From: an uncultured Pelagibacteraceae bacterium
GTDB taxonomy: Bacteria > Pseudomonadota > Alphaproteobacteria > Pelagibacterales > Pelagibacteraceae
Assembly (NCBI GenBank): GCA_902611145.1
Contig: CACLYO010000002.1
Span: 85,926-149,925 of the forward strand
Reading direction: 5' to 3'
Length of the DNA stretch: 64,000 nucleotides
Shown here: positions 27,515 through 37,576 of the stretch, one piece after another
Layout of the letters: the number at the start of each line of letters is the position of its first letter
How positions within the stretch are numbered: the stretch's first letter is position 1
Translations under genes and position numbers: made by a program
The notes under the pieces: generated by a model
Told to the model about the DNA's origin: nothing
The model's input: only the letters and a program-made list of their open reading frames with translations
Database searches by the model: none

Positions 27515-30286
27515 TTAATGAAGTAAGCCCCAATTGTCTCCAATATTTAAATCTACTGTTAAAGGAGTCGAAAATGAATGCAAATCACTATCTTTAACAC
27601 TTGTCATTTCATCTTTAATAATTTTGGCTACTTTCTTTTCTTCAGACCTTGAAACTTCAAAAATTAATTCGTCATGAATTTGAAGTAACATTTTACATTT
27701 ATCATGTTCTACATCTTCCAATTTTTTATTTAATCTTATCATTGCTAATCTCATGATTTCTGATGCAGAGCCTTGAATCGGTGCATTTATCGCAGCTCTT
27801 TCTTGAAAATTTCTAACATTAAAATTTTTATCATTAATCCCAGTAATATGACTTCTTCTACCAAAAATATTACTGACATATCCACTTTTTCTACAAAATT
27901 TAATTGTTGAGTCCATATAACTTTTTATTTCAGGAAACTTAAGAAAATACGATTTTAAAAATTCTTCTGCTTCTTGATTTGAAACCATTATTTGTTTTGC
28001 AAGACCATATTGCGAAATTCCATAAATTATTCCAAAATTTATTGCTTTTGCCTTTCTTCTCATATCAGAACTAACTTTTTTAATATCAATATTAAAAACC
28101 TGACTAGCTGTGAGTGAATGAATATCCTGATTATTATTAAACGCTTTCTTTAATTCTTTAACATCTGCTAAGTCAGCTAAAATTCTCATTTCAATTTGAT
28201 TATAATCAGCTGAGATCAATACATTGCCTTTTTCTGCAATAAATGATTTTCTTATGTCTCTTCCATCTTCAGTTTTGATTGGAATATTTTGTAAATTTGG
28301 ATCGCTAGATGCTAATCTACCTGTTGTTGTTGCTGCTAATAAAAAAGATGTATGAACTCTTTTTGTATTAGAGTTTATATGTTCTTGAAGAGAGTCGGAA
28401 TATGTATTTTTTAACTTAGAAATTTGTCTCCAATCTAATACTAACTTTGGCAATTCATTTCCCTTAAAAGCTAAATCTTCAAGAACTGTTGCACTTGTTG
28501 CAAAACTTCCTTTTTTAGTTTTTTTTAAAGATGAAATTTTTAGCTCATTATACATTATTTCACCTAATTGTTTTGTTGAAGCAATATTAAATTCTTTTTT
28601 TGAAATCTTAAATATTTTTTTTTCAAGTTCCTGAATTTTTTTTTCAAATTTTTTTGATAAAATTTTTAAAAATTTGTAATCAACTTTTATTCCATTAATC
28701 TCCATTTTAGCTAATATTTTAATCAATGGTTTTTCAAAAAGTTCATAAATATTTTCTAATTTCTCAGAAAGTAAATTATTTTTTAAAACTCTATAAAGTC
28801 TTAGTGTTATATCTGCATCTTCAGATGCATATTCAGCAGCTTTTTTTATCTCAACGTCTCTAAAATTTATTTGTTTTTTTCCTGTGCCAACTAGTTCTTT
28901 ATAAGAAATTGTTTTATGTCCCAAATGTAACTGGGATAAAGTATCCATATTATGTCTATTTTTTCCTGCATCCAATACATAAGAAATTAGCATTGTGTCT
29001 TCCATTGACGACATATTAATACCTAAATGATAAAAAATTATGTAATCAAATTTAATGTTTTGGCCAATTTTTTTTACTGATTTATCTTCAAGTAATGGCT
29101 TGATTTTATTAATAACTTCATCTTTTTTAAGACAATTGCCTGTATTATGATTTATAGGAATGTAACAAGCTTTACCAATTTCAGTAGATAAAGATATTCC
29201 TACCAAATCAGCTTGATGAGGATCCAATGAAGTTGTTTCAGTATCAACCGCAAATTCTCCTTTTTCTTCAGCTTCCTTAATCCATAAATCAAGTTCTTTA
29301 ATATTGTTTATTAATTTATATTTTTTTGTATCTATTTTTATTTTATCTTTATCTTCTAAATTATTTTTTTCTTCAGAATAATTTGGTTCACCATATATTG
29401 AAATTACACTACTTAATAATCTATTAAATTCCATTTCTCTTAAAAAATTGAATAACTTATCTTTATCAATATTCTTCAAAATAAAGTCTTCCAAATTATC
29501 TTTTACTGGAACGTCTTTCTTCAAAGTAACTAACTTTTTACTAACTATAGCTTTATCTTTATTTTCTATAATAGTTTCTCTTCTTTTGTTTTGTTTTATT
29601 TCTTCTGCTTTCTCTAATAGTTTTTCTAATGTGCCATATTTGTTTATCAACTCTGCTGCTGTTTTAACTCCTATACCTGGTACGCCAGGAACATTGTCAC
29701 TGCTATCACCAGCAAGTGATTGAACGTCAATAACTTTATTCGGTTTAACTCCAAATTTATTCTTTACATCATCTTCTGAAATAAATTTATTTTTCATAGG
29801 ATCATAAATTCGAACATTTTTTTTATATAGTTGCATTAGATCTTTATCAGAAGAAACAATTGTTACCTTTGCTCCAGCTAATAATATTTGTTCAACATAA
29901 GTAGCTATAAGATCGTCAGCTTCATAATTTAATAATTCTATTGATGGTAAATTAAATGCTAAAACAGATTTTCTTATAAAATCGAATTGAGGTATAAGGT
30001 CTTCGGGTGCATCTGAACGATTTGCTTTGTAATCACTATAAATTTCATTTCGAAAATTTTTTCTAGCTGAGTCAAATATTACTGCAAAATGTGTTGGCTT
30101 TTGCAAATTTTCACTTGATTTAGAATCTTCCAATAATTTAAACAACATATTACAAAAACCACTTACAGCACCCGTTGGCATGCCATCACTTTTTCTAGTT
30201 AATGGAGGAAGTGCATAATATGCTCTAAATATATATCCAGAACCATCTATTAAGTAAAAATGATCAGTTTTTTTTATTTTGTTCAT
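27515..30286 (-). CDS. polA: DNA polymerase I (5'-3' exo, 3'-5' exo, polymerase)
   Basis: LIDGSGYIFRAYYALP; DTETTSLDPHQADLVGISLS; SADYNQIEMRILA; LQIHDELIFEV. Confidence 0.97.
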   Translation of the reverse strand: MNKIKKTDHFYLIDGSGYIFRAYYALPPLTRKSDGMPTGAVSGFCNMLFKLLEDSKSSENLQKPTHFAVIFDSARKNFRNEIYSDYKANRSDAPEDLIPQFDFIRKSVLAFNLPSIELLNYEADDLIATYVEQILLAGAKVTIVSSDKDLMQLYKKNVRIYDPMKNKFISEDDVKNKFGVKPNKVIDVQSLAGDSSDNVPGVPGIGVKTAAELINKYGTLEKLLEKAEEIKQNKRRETIIENKDKAIVSKKLVTLKKDVPVKDNLEDFILKNIDKDKLFNFLREMEFNRLLSSVISIYGEPNYSEEKNNLEDKDKIKIDTKKYKLINNIKELDLWIKEAEEKGEFAVDTETTSLDPHQADLVGISLSTEIGKACYIPINHNTGNCLKKDEVINKIKPLLEDKSVKKIGQNIKFDYIIFYHLGINMSSMEDTMLISYVLDAGKNRHNMDTLSQLHLGHKTISYKELVGTGKKQINFRDVEIKKAAEYASEDADITLRLYRVLKNNLLSEKLENIYELFEKPLIKILAKMEINGIKVDYKFLKILSKKFEKKIQELEKKIFKISKKEFNIASTKQLGEIMYNELKISSLKKTKKGSFATSATVLEDLAFKGNELPKLVLDWRQISKLKNTYSDSLQEHINSNTKRVHTSFLLAATTTGRLASSDPNLQNIPIKTEDGRDIRKSFIAEKGNVLISADYNQIEMRILADLADVKELKKAFNNNQDIHSLTASQVFNIDIKKVSSDMRRKAKAINFGIIYGISQYGLAKQIMVSNQEAEEFLKSYFLKFPEIKSYMDSTIKFCRKSGYVSNIFGRRSHITGINDKNFNVRNFQERAAINAPIQGSASEIMRLAMIRLNKKLEDVEHDKCKMLLQIHDELIFEVSRSEEKKVAKIIKDEMTSVKDSDLHSFSTPLTVDLNIGDNWGLLH

Positions 30287-30334
30287 TAAAATGTTAACTT
30301 AATTTATACGAATGTTATAAATGTATAAATCATT

Positions 30335-31264
30335 ATGGGAAAAAAAAACGTTTTATCGGTAAAAAACCTAAATAAAATTTATTCTAAAAATAAATCACAA
30401 CCTATTAATGCACTTAATAATTTAAACTTAGAGGTGAAAGAGGGTGAAATATTTGGTCTTTTAGGTCCTAACGGAGCTGGAAAATCTACATTCATTAATA
30501 TATTAGCTGGCACTGCTGTGAAAACATCAGGTGAAGTTAATGTTTGGGGTTTCGATTTAGACAAAAACCCAAGACAAGTAAGAGCTTCGATAGGAATAGT
30601 TCCACAAGAGGTTAATTTAGATCCTTTTTTTAATCCTAGAAAACTTCTTGAATTACATGCAGGAATGTATGGTGTTAAAAAAAAAGACAGAATTACTGAC
30701 AGTATCCTTGAATTAGTATCGCTAGAAAAAAATGCTGATAGTTATGCAAGAAGTTTATCCGGAGGAATGAAAAGAAGACTACTTATTGCAAAAGCATTAG
30801 TACATCAACCACCTATTCTTATATTGGATGAGCCCACAGCAGGTGTAGATATAGAATTAAGACAGAATCTCTGGGAAAATGTTAAACTCTTAAACAAACA
30901 AGGAGTTACAATTATTTTAACAACGCATTATCTTATTGAAGCTGAAGAAATGTGTCATAGAATTGGAATTATTAGCAAGGGTAATTTGATTGCCTTAGAT
31001 AGTACAAAAAATTTAATAGATAAAGTTCAAACTAAAAAAGTTACATTTTTAACTGATAAAGAAATTAATGTTGAAAAAATAAGTATGCCTTCATTAAAAA
31101 TTATTTCAAATGTAAACCGTAAACTTACTATTTCCTACGAGAAAAGTAAGTTAAAAATAGATGAAATAATTTCTTGCCTATCAAAACAAGGGACAAAAAT
31201 TTTAGATATTTCTACAGATGACGCAGATATTGAGGATGTTTATATAGAATTAATAAAAAACTAG
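30335..31264 (+). CDS. ABC transporter ATP-binding protein (ABC-2 export type)
   Basis: GLLGPNGAGKSTFINIL; SLSGGMKRRLLIAKAL; ILILDEPTAGVD. Confidence 0.9.
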   Translation: MGKKNVLSVKNLNKIYSKNKSQPINALNNLNLEVKEGEIFGLLGPNGAGKSTFINILAGTAVKTSGEVNVWGFDLDKNPRQVRASIGIVPQEVNLDPFFNPRKLLELHAGMYGVKKKDRITDSILELVSLEKNADSYARSLSGGMKRRLLIAKALVHQPPILILDEPTAGVDIELRQNLWENVKLLNKQGVTIILTTHYLIEAEEMCHRIGIISKGNLIALDSTKNLIDKVQTKKVTFLTDKEINVEKISMPSLKIISNVNRKLTISYEKSKLKIDEIISCLSKQGTKILDISTDDADIEDVYIELIKN

Positions 31265-31296
31265 ATTAATTTAATTTAAAATAGTAAAATACGTTA

Positions 31297-31848
31297 ATGG
31301 AAAACATTAAAGTTTTACAAAGTCAAAAAGTAATTAAATCTTTAATAATAGTAATTCTAAGCTCTATAATTCTTACAATTTCTGCAAAAATAAAAATACC
31401 TTTTTACCCAGTACCAATGACAATGCAAACTTTTGTAGTATTATTATTAGGAATCAGTTTTGGTTATAGAATTGCAATAGCTTCAGTTGGGCTATACCTT
31501 TTAGAGGGAATTTTAGGACTACCAGTATTTTCTAATTCACCTGAAAAAGGAATTGGAATAGTTTATTTTACAGGGCCAACGATGGGTTATTTAATAGGTT
31601 TTTTATTTGCATCTTTTTTTTCAGGTTATTTAAATTTTAGAACAAATATTTTTTTAATCTTTTTAAAACTTATTTTTTCAGTTTCATTTATTTATATTTT
31701 TGGAATAATTTGGCTAGGAACTCTGATAGGTTGGGATAAACCTATTATTCAATTAGGTGTTACACCTTTCTTATTAGCAGAATTATTTAAAATTCTTCTA
31801 TTAACTTTTTTAGCAAAAAAAATTTTAAGTTTTAGAAAATTTATTTAG
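31297..31848 (+). CDS. bioY: BioY family biotin transporter
   Basis: IPFYPVPMTMQTFVVLLLG; LLEGILGLPVFS; YFTGPTMGYLIGFLFAS. Confidence 0.9.
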   Translation: MENIKVLQSQKVIKSLIIVILSSIILTISAKIKIPFYPVPMTMQTFVVLLLGISFGYRIAIASVGLYLLEGILGLPVFSNSPEKGIGIVYFTGPTMGYLIGFLFASFFSGYLNFRTNIFLIFLKLIFSVSFIYIFGIIWLGTLIGWDKPIIQLGVTPFLLAELFKILLLTFLAKKILSFRKFI

Positions 31849-32398
31849 GTGACCTTTTAGACAAAATTCTTTGCAAAGTTCTTCTGTGCATTTTTAATCT
31901 TCTTGCAGTTTCAGAAACATTTCTATTACAAAGTTCAAAAACTCTGTGTATATGCTCCCACTTAATTCTATCTGCTGACATTGGATTTTCAGGTGGTTTA
32001 GCTTTTTCATTAGGATCGGCAAGTAATGCTTTTTCAATGTCCTCAGCATCGGCTGGTTTTGCAAGATAGTCTATTGCTCCTTGCTTAATTGCTTCAACTG
32101 CAGTTGGAATATTTCCATATCCAGTTAACATTATTATTTTGCAATCTGGATTAACAGATTGAAGCTCTTTAACAAATTCAAGGCCATTTCCATCATTCAA
32201 CCTTAAGTCTACTACTGCAAAATCTGGTTTCTTTGTCTTAATTTGTACGATTGCTTTTTTTACACCCTCAGCTTGTGAAACTAAAAACCCTTTTTTTTCC
32301 ATTGCTCTTGCGAGCCTATCCCTAAAAGGATTATCATCATCCACAATTAAAAGTGATTTATCCTTAAAATCACTTATTTTTTGCAAGCTATTATTCAT
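31841..32398 (-). CDS. regA: RegA/PrrA/ActR-type response regulator
   Basis: LLIVDDDNPFRDRLARAMEKKGF; AVVDLRLNDGNGLEFV; Fis-type HTH NVSETARRLKMHRRTLQRILSKRSP. Confidence 0.88.
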   Translation of the reverse strand: MNNSLQKISDFKDKSLLIVDDDNPFRDRLARAMEKKGFLVSQAEGVKKAIVQIKTKKPDFAVVDLRLNDGNGLEFVKELQSVNPDCKIIMLTGYGNIPTAVEAIKQGAIDYLAKPADAEDIEKALLADPNEKAKPPENPMSADRIKWEHIHRVFELCNRNVSETARRLKMHRRTLQRILSKRSPK

Positions 32399-32506
32399 AA
32401 ATTCTATATGGGGTTGCTTAATAAGAATTTCAACAGGCCATGTGAAAAATTTATAATAAATACTTTACATTGCCGTTCATTTCTCATAATCAGGGGGTTA
32501 ATTAAC

Positions 32507-32538
32507 AAATTTGCATATTAGATATGCAAATTTTTTTT
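32507..32538 (+). promoter_or_regulatory. Perfect hairpin + T-run (attenuator/terminator-like) in ornithine decarboxylase leader
   Basis: AAATTTGCATAT-TAG-ATATGCAAATTT followed by T's; 27 nt upstream of the ATG at 32566. Confidence 0.65.
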
Positions 32539-32565
32539 GTTAAATTTTTTTTGAGGGGCTAAAAA

Positions 32566-33744
32566 ATGAAAAAATTTAAAAGTGTTGATGAGCTTGTAAA
32601 TCAACTTAAGCCTTCTAATCCAGTTTACTGTATTAGAAAGCACACACTGGAAAAAGCATCTAAGTTCTTTCAAAAGAACTTTAAAGGGAAAATTCTTTAC
32701 GCTGTAAAAACTAATCCAAATGAATTTATTTTAAAAACTCTGTTTAATTCAGGTATTAATAATTTTGATATAGCTTCAATAAAAGAAATAGAAATAATTA
32801 AAAAAATTGTACCAAAAGCTACTTGTCATTACATGAATACAGTTAAAAGTAGAGAAAATATAAGTGAAGCTTACTTTAAATATGGAATAAAATCTTTTTC
32901 ACTAGATACAAAAGATGAACTAGTTAAAATTATTGATGCAACCAAGAATGCAAAAGATTTAGAATTGTTTGTAAGAATTTCTATATCTAATGAACATGCA
33001 GAAATTGACTTATCTAAAAAATTTGGTTCACTACCAAATGAAGCAGTTGGCCTATTAAGGCTTACTAAGCAATATGCAAAAAAAATTGGATTAAGTTTTC
33101 ATGTTGGCTCTCAATGTATGCATCCAATTTCTTATGAAAAAGGAATTGCAGAAATTGGAACTATAATTAAAAAAACTAAAATTTCTCCTGATTACATAAA
33201 TATTGGAGGTGGTTTTCCATCAATTTATCCAGATCTAATTCCACAATCCTTAAAAAAGTATTTTGAAAAAATTAAAAAAAGTCTTGCAAATTTAAGGCTT
33301 GAAAAAAAACCTGAAATTATTTGTGAACCAGGAAGAGCTTTAGTGGCGGAAAGTGGTTCTACAGTTGTGAAAGTAATTTTAAGAAAAAAACAAAAACTTT
33401 ATATAAATGATGGAACTTATGGATCTTTATTTGATGGTGGCGTTCCTAATTTAGTTTACCCTTCAAAAATTATTACTAATGGAAGAATAATATCAAAAAA
33501 AATGACAGCTTATGATTTTTATGGTCCAACTTGCGATAGCATGGATTATATGAAAGGTCCTTTTGTTCTTCCAAATAATGTTAAAGAAGGTGATTATATT
33601 GAGCTAGGACAACTAGGTGGTTATGGTTTAACATTTAGAACTCAATTTAACGGATTCTACTCTAATGATATTTATGAGGTCGAAGATAAACCTATAATGT
33701 CTATGTATGATAATGACATAAGCAGTGAGTTCCTTGTTGCCTAA
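32566..33744 (+). CDS. Ornithine decarboxylase (alanine-racemase-fold PLP decarboxylase)
   Basis: LYAVKTNPNEFILKTL; FHVGSQCMHP; EPGRALVAESG; YGPTCDSMDYM. Confidence 0.88.
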   Translation: MKKFKSVDELVNQLKPSNPVYCIRKHTLEKASKFFQKNFKGKILYAVKTNPNEFILKTLFNSGINNFDIASIKEIEIIKKIVPKATCHYMNTVKSRENISEAYFKYGIKSFSLDTKDELVKIIDATKNAKDLELFVRISISNEHAEIDLSKKFGSLPNEAVGLLRLTKQYAKKIGLSFHVGSQCMHPISYEKGIAEIGTIIKKTKISPDYINIGGGFPSIYPDLIPQSLKKYFEKIKKSLANLRLEKKPEIICEPGRALVAESGSTVVKVILRKKQKLYINDGTYGSLFDGGVPNLVYPSKIITNGRIISKKMTAYDFYGPTCDSMDYMKGPFVLPNNVKEGDYIELGQLGGYGLTFRTQFNGFYSNDIYEVEDKPIMSMYDNDISSEFLVA

Positions 33745-34788
33745 ATGTCAGATAAAAAAAATCTAGGACATAATCGCAAAAAAGATTTTCTAAAAAAACC
33801 TGTCGAACATATTGATATCACTTCGTTTGATTCAAGAAATATTATTTCATCAATGGAAAAAATGTCATTTGTTGCTAGAGAAACAGCAAATGCGGCAAAT
33901 ATATTTAATGAAATGATAAAAGACAAAGATTGTACGGTTTTTTTAACTTTAGCAGGTTCCACATCTGCAGCAGGATGCATGGACGTATATAGAGATATGG
34001 TCAAATATAACATGGTTGATGCAATAGTTGCTACTGGAGCATCAATTATTGATATGGATTTCTTTGAGGCACTTGGCTTTAAACACTATCAAGGTTCTCA
34101 ATTTCAAGATGATACTGAATTAAGAAAGAATTATATTGATAGAATTTATGACACTTATATTGATGAAGATGAATTACAAATGTGTGATAAAACCATATGT
34201 GATATTGCAGATAATTTAGAGCCCAAAAGTTACACGTCAAGAGAATTTATTAAAGAAATTGGGAAATATTTAAAATTAAATTCTAAAAAAAAAGGTTCGT
34301 TAATTGAGACTGCCTATGAAAATAATGTCCCTATCTTCTGTCCTGCTTTTACTGACTCAAGCGCTGGATTTGGCTTGGTTATACATCAAGAAAAAAATCC
34401 AAAAAAACATATTACGATAGACTCAATTAGAGAGTTTCGTGAACTAACTGAAATTAAAATTAAATCAAATGGTTCTGGTCTTCTAATGATTGGAGGAGGT
34501 GTTCCAAAAAACTTTATTCAAGATACTGTAATTTGTGCTGAACTTTTAGGAAAAGATGTAGAAATGCACAAATATGCTATTCAGATAACAGTTGCAGATT
34601 CAAGAGATGGTGCCTGTAGTAGTTCAACTTTAAAAGAGGCAAGCTCATGGGGTAAAGTTGATGTAACTAAGGAACAAATGGTTTTTGCAGAAGCAACAAG
34701 TGTATTACCTTTAATAGCTAGTGACGCGTATCATAGAGGTGAGTGGAAAAAAAGAAGTAGAAAAAATTTTTCAAAAATATTTGGATAA
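33745..34788 (+). CDS. Deoxyhypusine synthase-like protein
   Basis: FLTLAGSTSAAGCMDVYRDMVKYNMVDAIVATGASIIDMDFFEALG; GLLMIGGGVPKNFIQD; ITVADSRDGACSSSTLKEASSWGKV. Confidence 0.88.
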   Translation: MSDKKNLGHNRKKDFLKKPVEHIDITSFDSRNIISSMEKMSFVARETANAANIFNEMIKDKDCTVFLTLAGSTSAAGCMDVYRDMVKYNMVDAIVATGASIIDMDFFEALGFKHYQGSQFQDDTELRKNYIDRIYDTYIDEDELQMCDKTICDIADNLEPKSYTSREFIKEIGKYLKLNSKKKGSLIETAYENNVPIFCPAFTDSSAGFGLVIHQEKNPKKHITIDSIREFRELTEIKIKSNGSGLLMIGGGVPKNFIQDTVICAELLGKDVEMHKYAIQITVADSRDGACSSSTLKEASSWGKVDVTKEQMVFAEATSVLPLIASDAYHRGEWKKRSRKNFSKIFG

Positions 34789-34791
34789 AAA

Positions 34792-35676
34792 TTGAATTAC
34801 TTATCAAATAAATCAGGATTTTTAGGGATTGATAATAAGTTCAGCTTTAAAGAAAAGGCTGTTGTAATCCCATTTGGCCTAGAAAAAACAGTTAGTTATG
34901 GTGGTGGTACTAAAAATGGACCCAAAGAAATTATTAAAGCATCTCACCAAGTAGAATTATACGATGAAGAATTAAATTGTGAACCATATAAAAAAATTGG
35001 AATCAAAACCTTAAAACCATTCAAAATTGATAAAAATATAAAATTAGCACTTAAAAAAATTTCAGATATTAATTCAAAAATCTTAGATAAAAAATTATTT
35101 CCTATAACTTTTGGAGGAGAGCACTCAATAACCCCAGGATGCATTGTTCCATTTGCTAAGAAATTTAAAAAAATTTGTTTATTGCACTTTGATGCACATG
35201 CAGATTTAAGAGAAAGTTATAATGGTGAAAAATTTTCACATGCATCTGCAATTAAAAGATGCTTGGATCATAAAAATGTTTCTGTAATATCCTTCGGCAT
35301 TAGAAATATTTCTAGTAGTGAAATTCCATTTTTAAAAAAAAATTCTAAAAGAATTAATATTTTTTGGGCAAAAGATAAGGCTAAATGGAATTTAATAAAA
35401 TTCAAAAAATTAATTAAAAATAAAACTGTATATTTAACTTTTGATGTAGATGGTTTCGATTCAAGCGTAATGCCAGCAACTGGTACTCCAGAACCAGGTG
35501 GGTTATTATGGGATGAAACCCTAGATATAATTAAAATAGCAGCTAAAAACTCAAATATAGTTGGAGCTGATATTAATGAACTTGCTCCTATAAAGGGTTT
35601 TAATTCTTACAATTTTTTAGTAGCTAAATTAGCTTACAAAATATTAACTTATAAATTTTTGTTTAAGCAGCTTTAA
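34792..35676 (+). CDS. speB: Agmatinase/arginase (ureohydrolase) family protein
   Basis: TFGGEHSITPG; LLHFDAHADLRESY; FDVDGFDSSVMPATGTPEPGGL; TTG start. Confidence 0.88.
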   Translation: MNYLSNKSGFLGIDNKFSFKEKAVVIPFGLEKTVSYGGGTKNGPKEIIKASHQVELYDEELNCEPYKKIGIKTLKPFKIDKNIKLALKKISDINSKILDKKLFPITFGGEHSITPGCIVPFAKKFKKICLLHFDAHADLRESYNGEKFSHASAIKRCLDHKNVSVISFGIRNISSSEIPFLKKNSKRINIFWAKDKAKWNLIKFKKLIKNKTVYLTFDVDGFDSSVMPATGTPEPGGLLWDETLDIIKIAAKNSNIVGADINELAPIKGFNSYNFLVAKLAYKILTYKFLFKQL

Positions 35677-36211
35677 AAGTTCCTAATAATAATCTAAAAG
35701 GTATTAACATAAATAAGGCTACTAAAATTTTAACACTTAAATCCCCTAGGGACAATGAAATCCACGGCACTCCTGTTCCATAAAAAGAAATCGAAAAAAA
35801 TATAAATGTATCAAAAGTCGAACCAACAAAAGATGATATTAATGGAGCAACATACCATTTTTTTTGTCTTAATTTATCAAATATTTGTACATCTAATAGT
35901 TGGGCAACAATAAATGCTGTGCCTGATCCAATAGCAATTCTTATTGAAATTAAATCTGAAAAATTTGTTGAAAAAAAAAATGTAAATAAAATTCCTATCG
36001 CAAAACCAAAATATACTATTTTTTTAGCTGCAACTTTACCATAAGATCTATTTGCCAAATCAGTTATTAGAAATGCTATAGGATAACTAAAGGCGCCATA
36101 AGTTAATATTTCTTCAAAACCATAATATTTAATTGGAAATTGAACTAGATAATTTGAAACTAAAACAATTACTCCCATTAAAAATGAGAGCAAAAGAAAT
36201 AAACGATTCAT
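35663..36211 (-). CDS. Queuosine precursor transporter (VUT/YhhQ family)
   Basis: YPIAFLITDLANRSYGKVAAKKIVYFGF; FIVAQLLDVQIFDKLRQKKWYVAPLISSFVGSTFDTFIFF. Confidence 0.87.
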   Translation of the reverse strand: MNRLFLLLSFLMGVIVLVSNYLVQFPIKYYGFEEILTYGAFSYPIAFLITDLANRSYGKVAAKKIVYFGFAIGILFTFFFSTNFSDLISIRIAIGSGTAFIVAQLLDVQIFDKLRQKKWYVAPLISSFVGSTFDTFIFFSISFYGTGVPWISLSLGDLSVKILVALFMLIPFRLLLGTFKAA

Positions 36212-36492
36212 TATGCAGATTTACTAAGTAATACCTTTTTAATTTTTTTTAGTCTTATAGATAAGTTTTTTGCTTTTGATGATTTAATAAACTGATCAAA
36301 ACTTCCCTTCTTATCTACAGATCTTACTCCTGCGTTTGATACAGTTAATTTTAAATTTTTTTTCAAAATATCACTTTTAAATTTTACTTTTTTAAGATTT
36401 GGTAGAAATCTTCTTTTGGTTTTGTTGTTAGCATGACTAACTTTATGACCTTTAAGAGGTATTTTTCCAGTTAATTCACATTTTTTTGACAT
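36211..36492 (-). CDS. rpmB: 50S ribosomal protein L28
   Basis: CELTGKIPLKGHKVSHANNKTKRRFLPNLKKV. Confidence 0.95.
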   Translation of the reverse strand: MSKKCELTGKIPLKGHKVSHANNKTKRRFLPNLKKVKFKSDILKKNLKLTVSNAGVRSVDKKGSFDQFIKSSKAKNLSIRLKKIKKVLLSKSA

Positions 36493-36535
36493 AAAAAATA
36501 TGATTGTATAAGCGCTCTAAAGTTACCAGTCAAGA

Positions 36536-37576
36536 TCATTTTTTAATACCCACAAGTTCTGAAATGTTCTTAACACTATGATTTTTCGTAATTTCAATTA
36601 GTTCTTTACTAATTTTATATGCAATATTTGGACCTTGATAAACCATCCCAGTATATAATTGAACTAGGCTAGCGCCATTAATTATTTTCTCATATGCACT
36701 TTTTCCTGAGTCAACTCCACCAACTCCAATTATTTTTATTTTACTTCCCAAAATTTTATAAAATTTATTAATTAAAAAGTTAGATTTAACTTCTAAAGGC
36801 TTACCTGATAAACCACCTTTCTCTAATTTATTTATATTTTTTAAATTTTCTCTATTACTATCTGTAGAATTTGAAATTATTACAGATGAAATATTATATT
36901 TTAAAAGTAATTCAGAAATTTTTTCTACATCATTATCATCAATATCAGGAGAAATTTTAACAATGATAGGTATATTTGATTTTAAAATTTTTTTCTGATT
37001 TTCAATTTCACTTAAAAGTTCACTAAGTTCATTTGAATTATGAAAACTCCTTAAATTTTCTGTATTAGGAGATGAAATATTTACTGTTAAGTAATCAGCT
37101 AAATTATAAAATTTTCGCAAATTAATTAAATAATCTTCAACTCTATTTTTTGTAGCTTTATTAGGTCCAATATTAATTCCCAATACTCCATTGGGTGGAG
37201 TAGATCTTATTCTAGAACTAACTACATCTGCCCCTGAGCTATTAAAGCCCAATCTATTTATTAAGGCTTCATCCTCTTCTAAACGGAAAACTCTTGGTTT
37301 TGGATTCCCGTACTGTTTTAAAGGTGTAATAGTCCCTACCTCAACAAAACCAAAACCAAGTTTGTACAAAGAATTATAAACTTCTGCATCTTTATCAAAA
37401 CCCGCAGCAAGACCTATTGGGTTAGAAATTTTTTTTCCAAATATTTCTGTTTCTATCAAGCTATTTGCTGGAATTTTATTATTTGGAATATAATTATATT
37501 TTAAAGCTTTAATAGCCAAGTTATGAGCTAATTCAGGGTCGAGCTTAAATATTATCGATCTTAACTTATTAAACAT
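36536..37576 (-). CDS. pyrD: Dihydroorotate dehydrogenase (quinone)
   Basis: NPIGLAAGFDKDAEVYNSLYKLGFGFVEVGTITP; TVNISSPNT; IGVGGVDSGKSAYEKI. Confidence 0.96.
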   Translation of the reverse strand: MFNKLRSIIFKLDPELAHNLAIKALKYNYIPNNKIPANSLIETEIFGKKISNPIGLAAGFDKDAEVYNSLYKLGFGFVEVGTITPLKQYGNPKPRVFRLEEDEALINRLGFNSSGADVVSSRIRSTPPNGVLGINIGPNKATKNRVEDYLINLRKFYNLADYLTVNISSPNTENLRSFHNSNELSELLSEIENQKKILKSNIPIIVKISPDIDDNDVEKISELLLKYNISSVIISNSTDSNRENLKNINKLEKGGLSGKPLEVKSNFLINKFYKILGSKIKIIGVGGVDSGKSAYEKIINGASLVQLYTGMVYQGPNIAYKISKELIEITKNHSVKNISELVGIKK

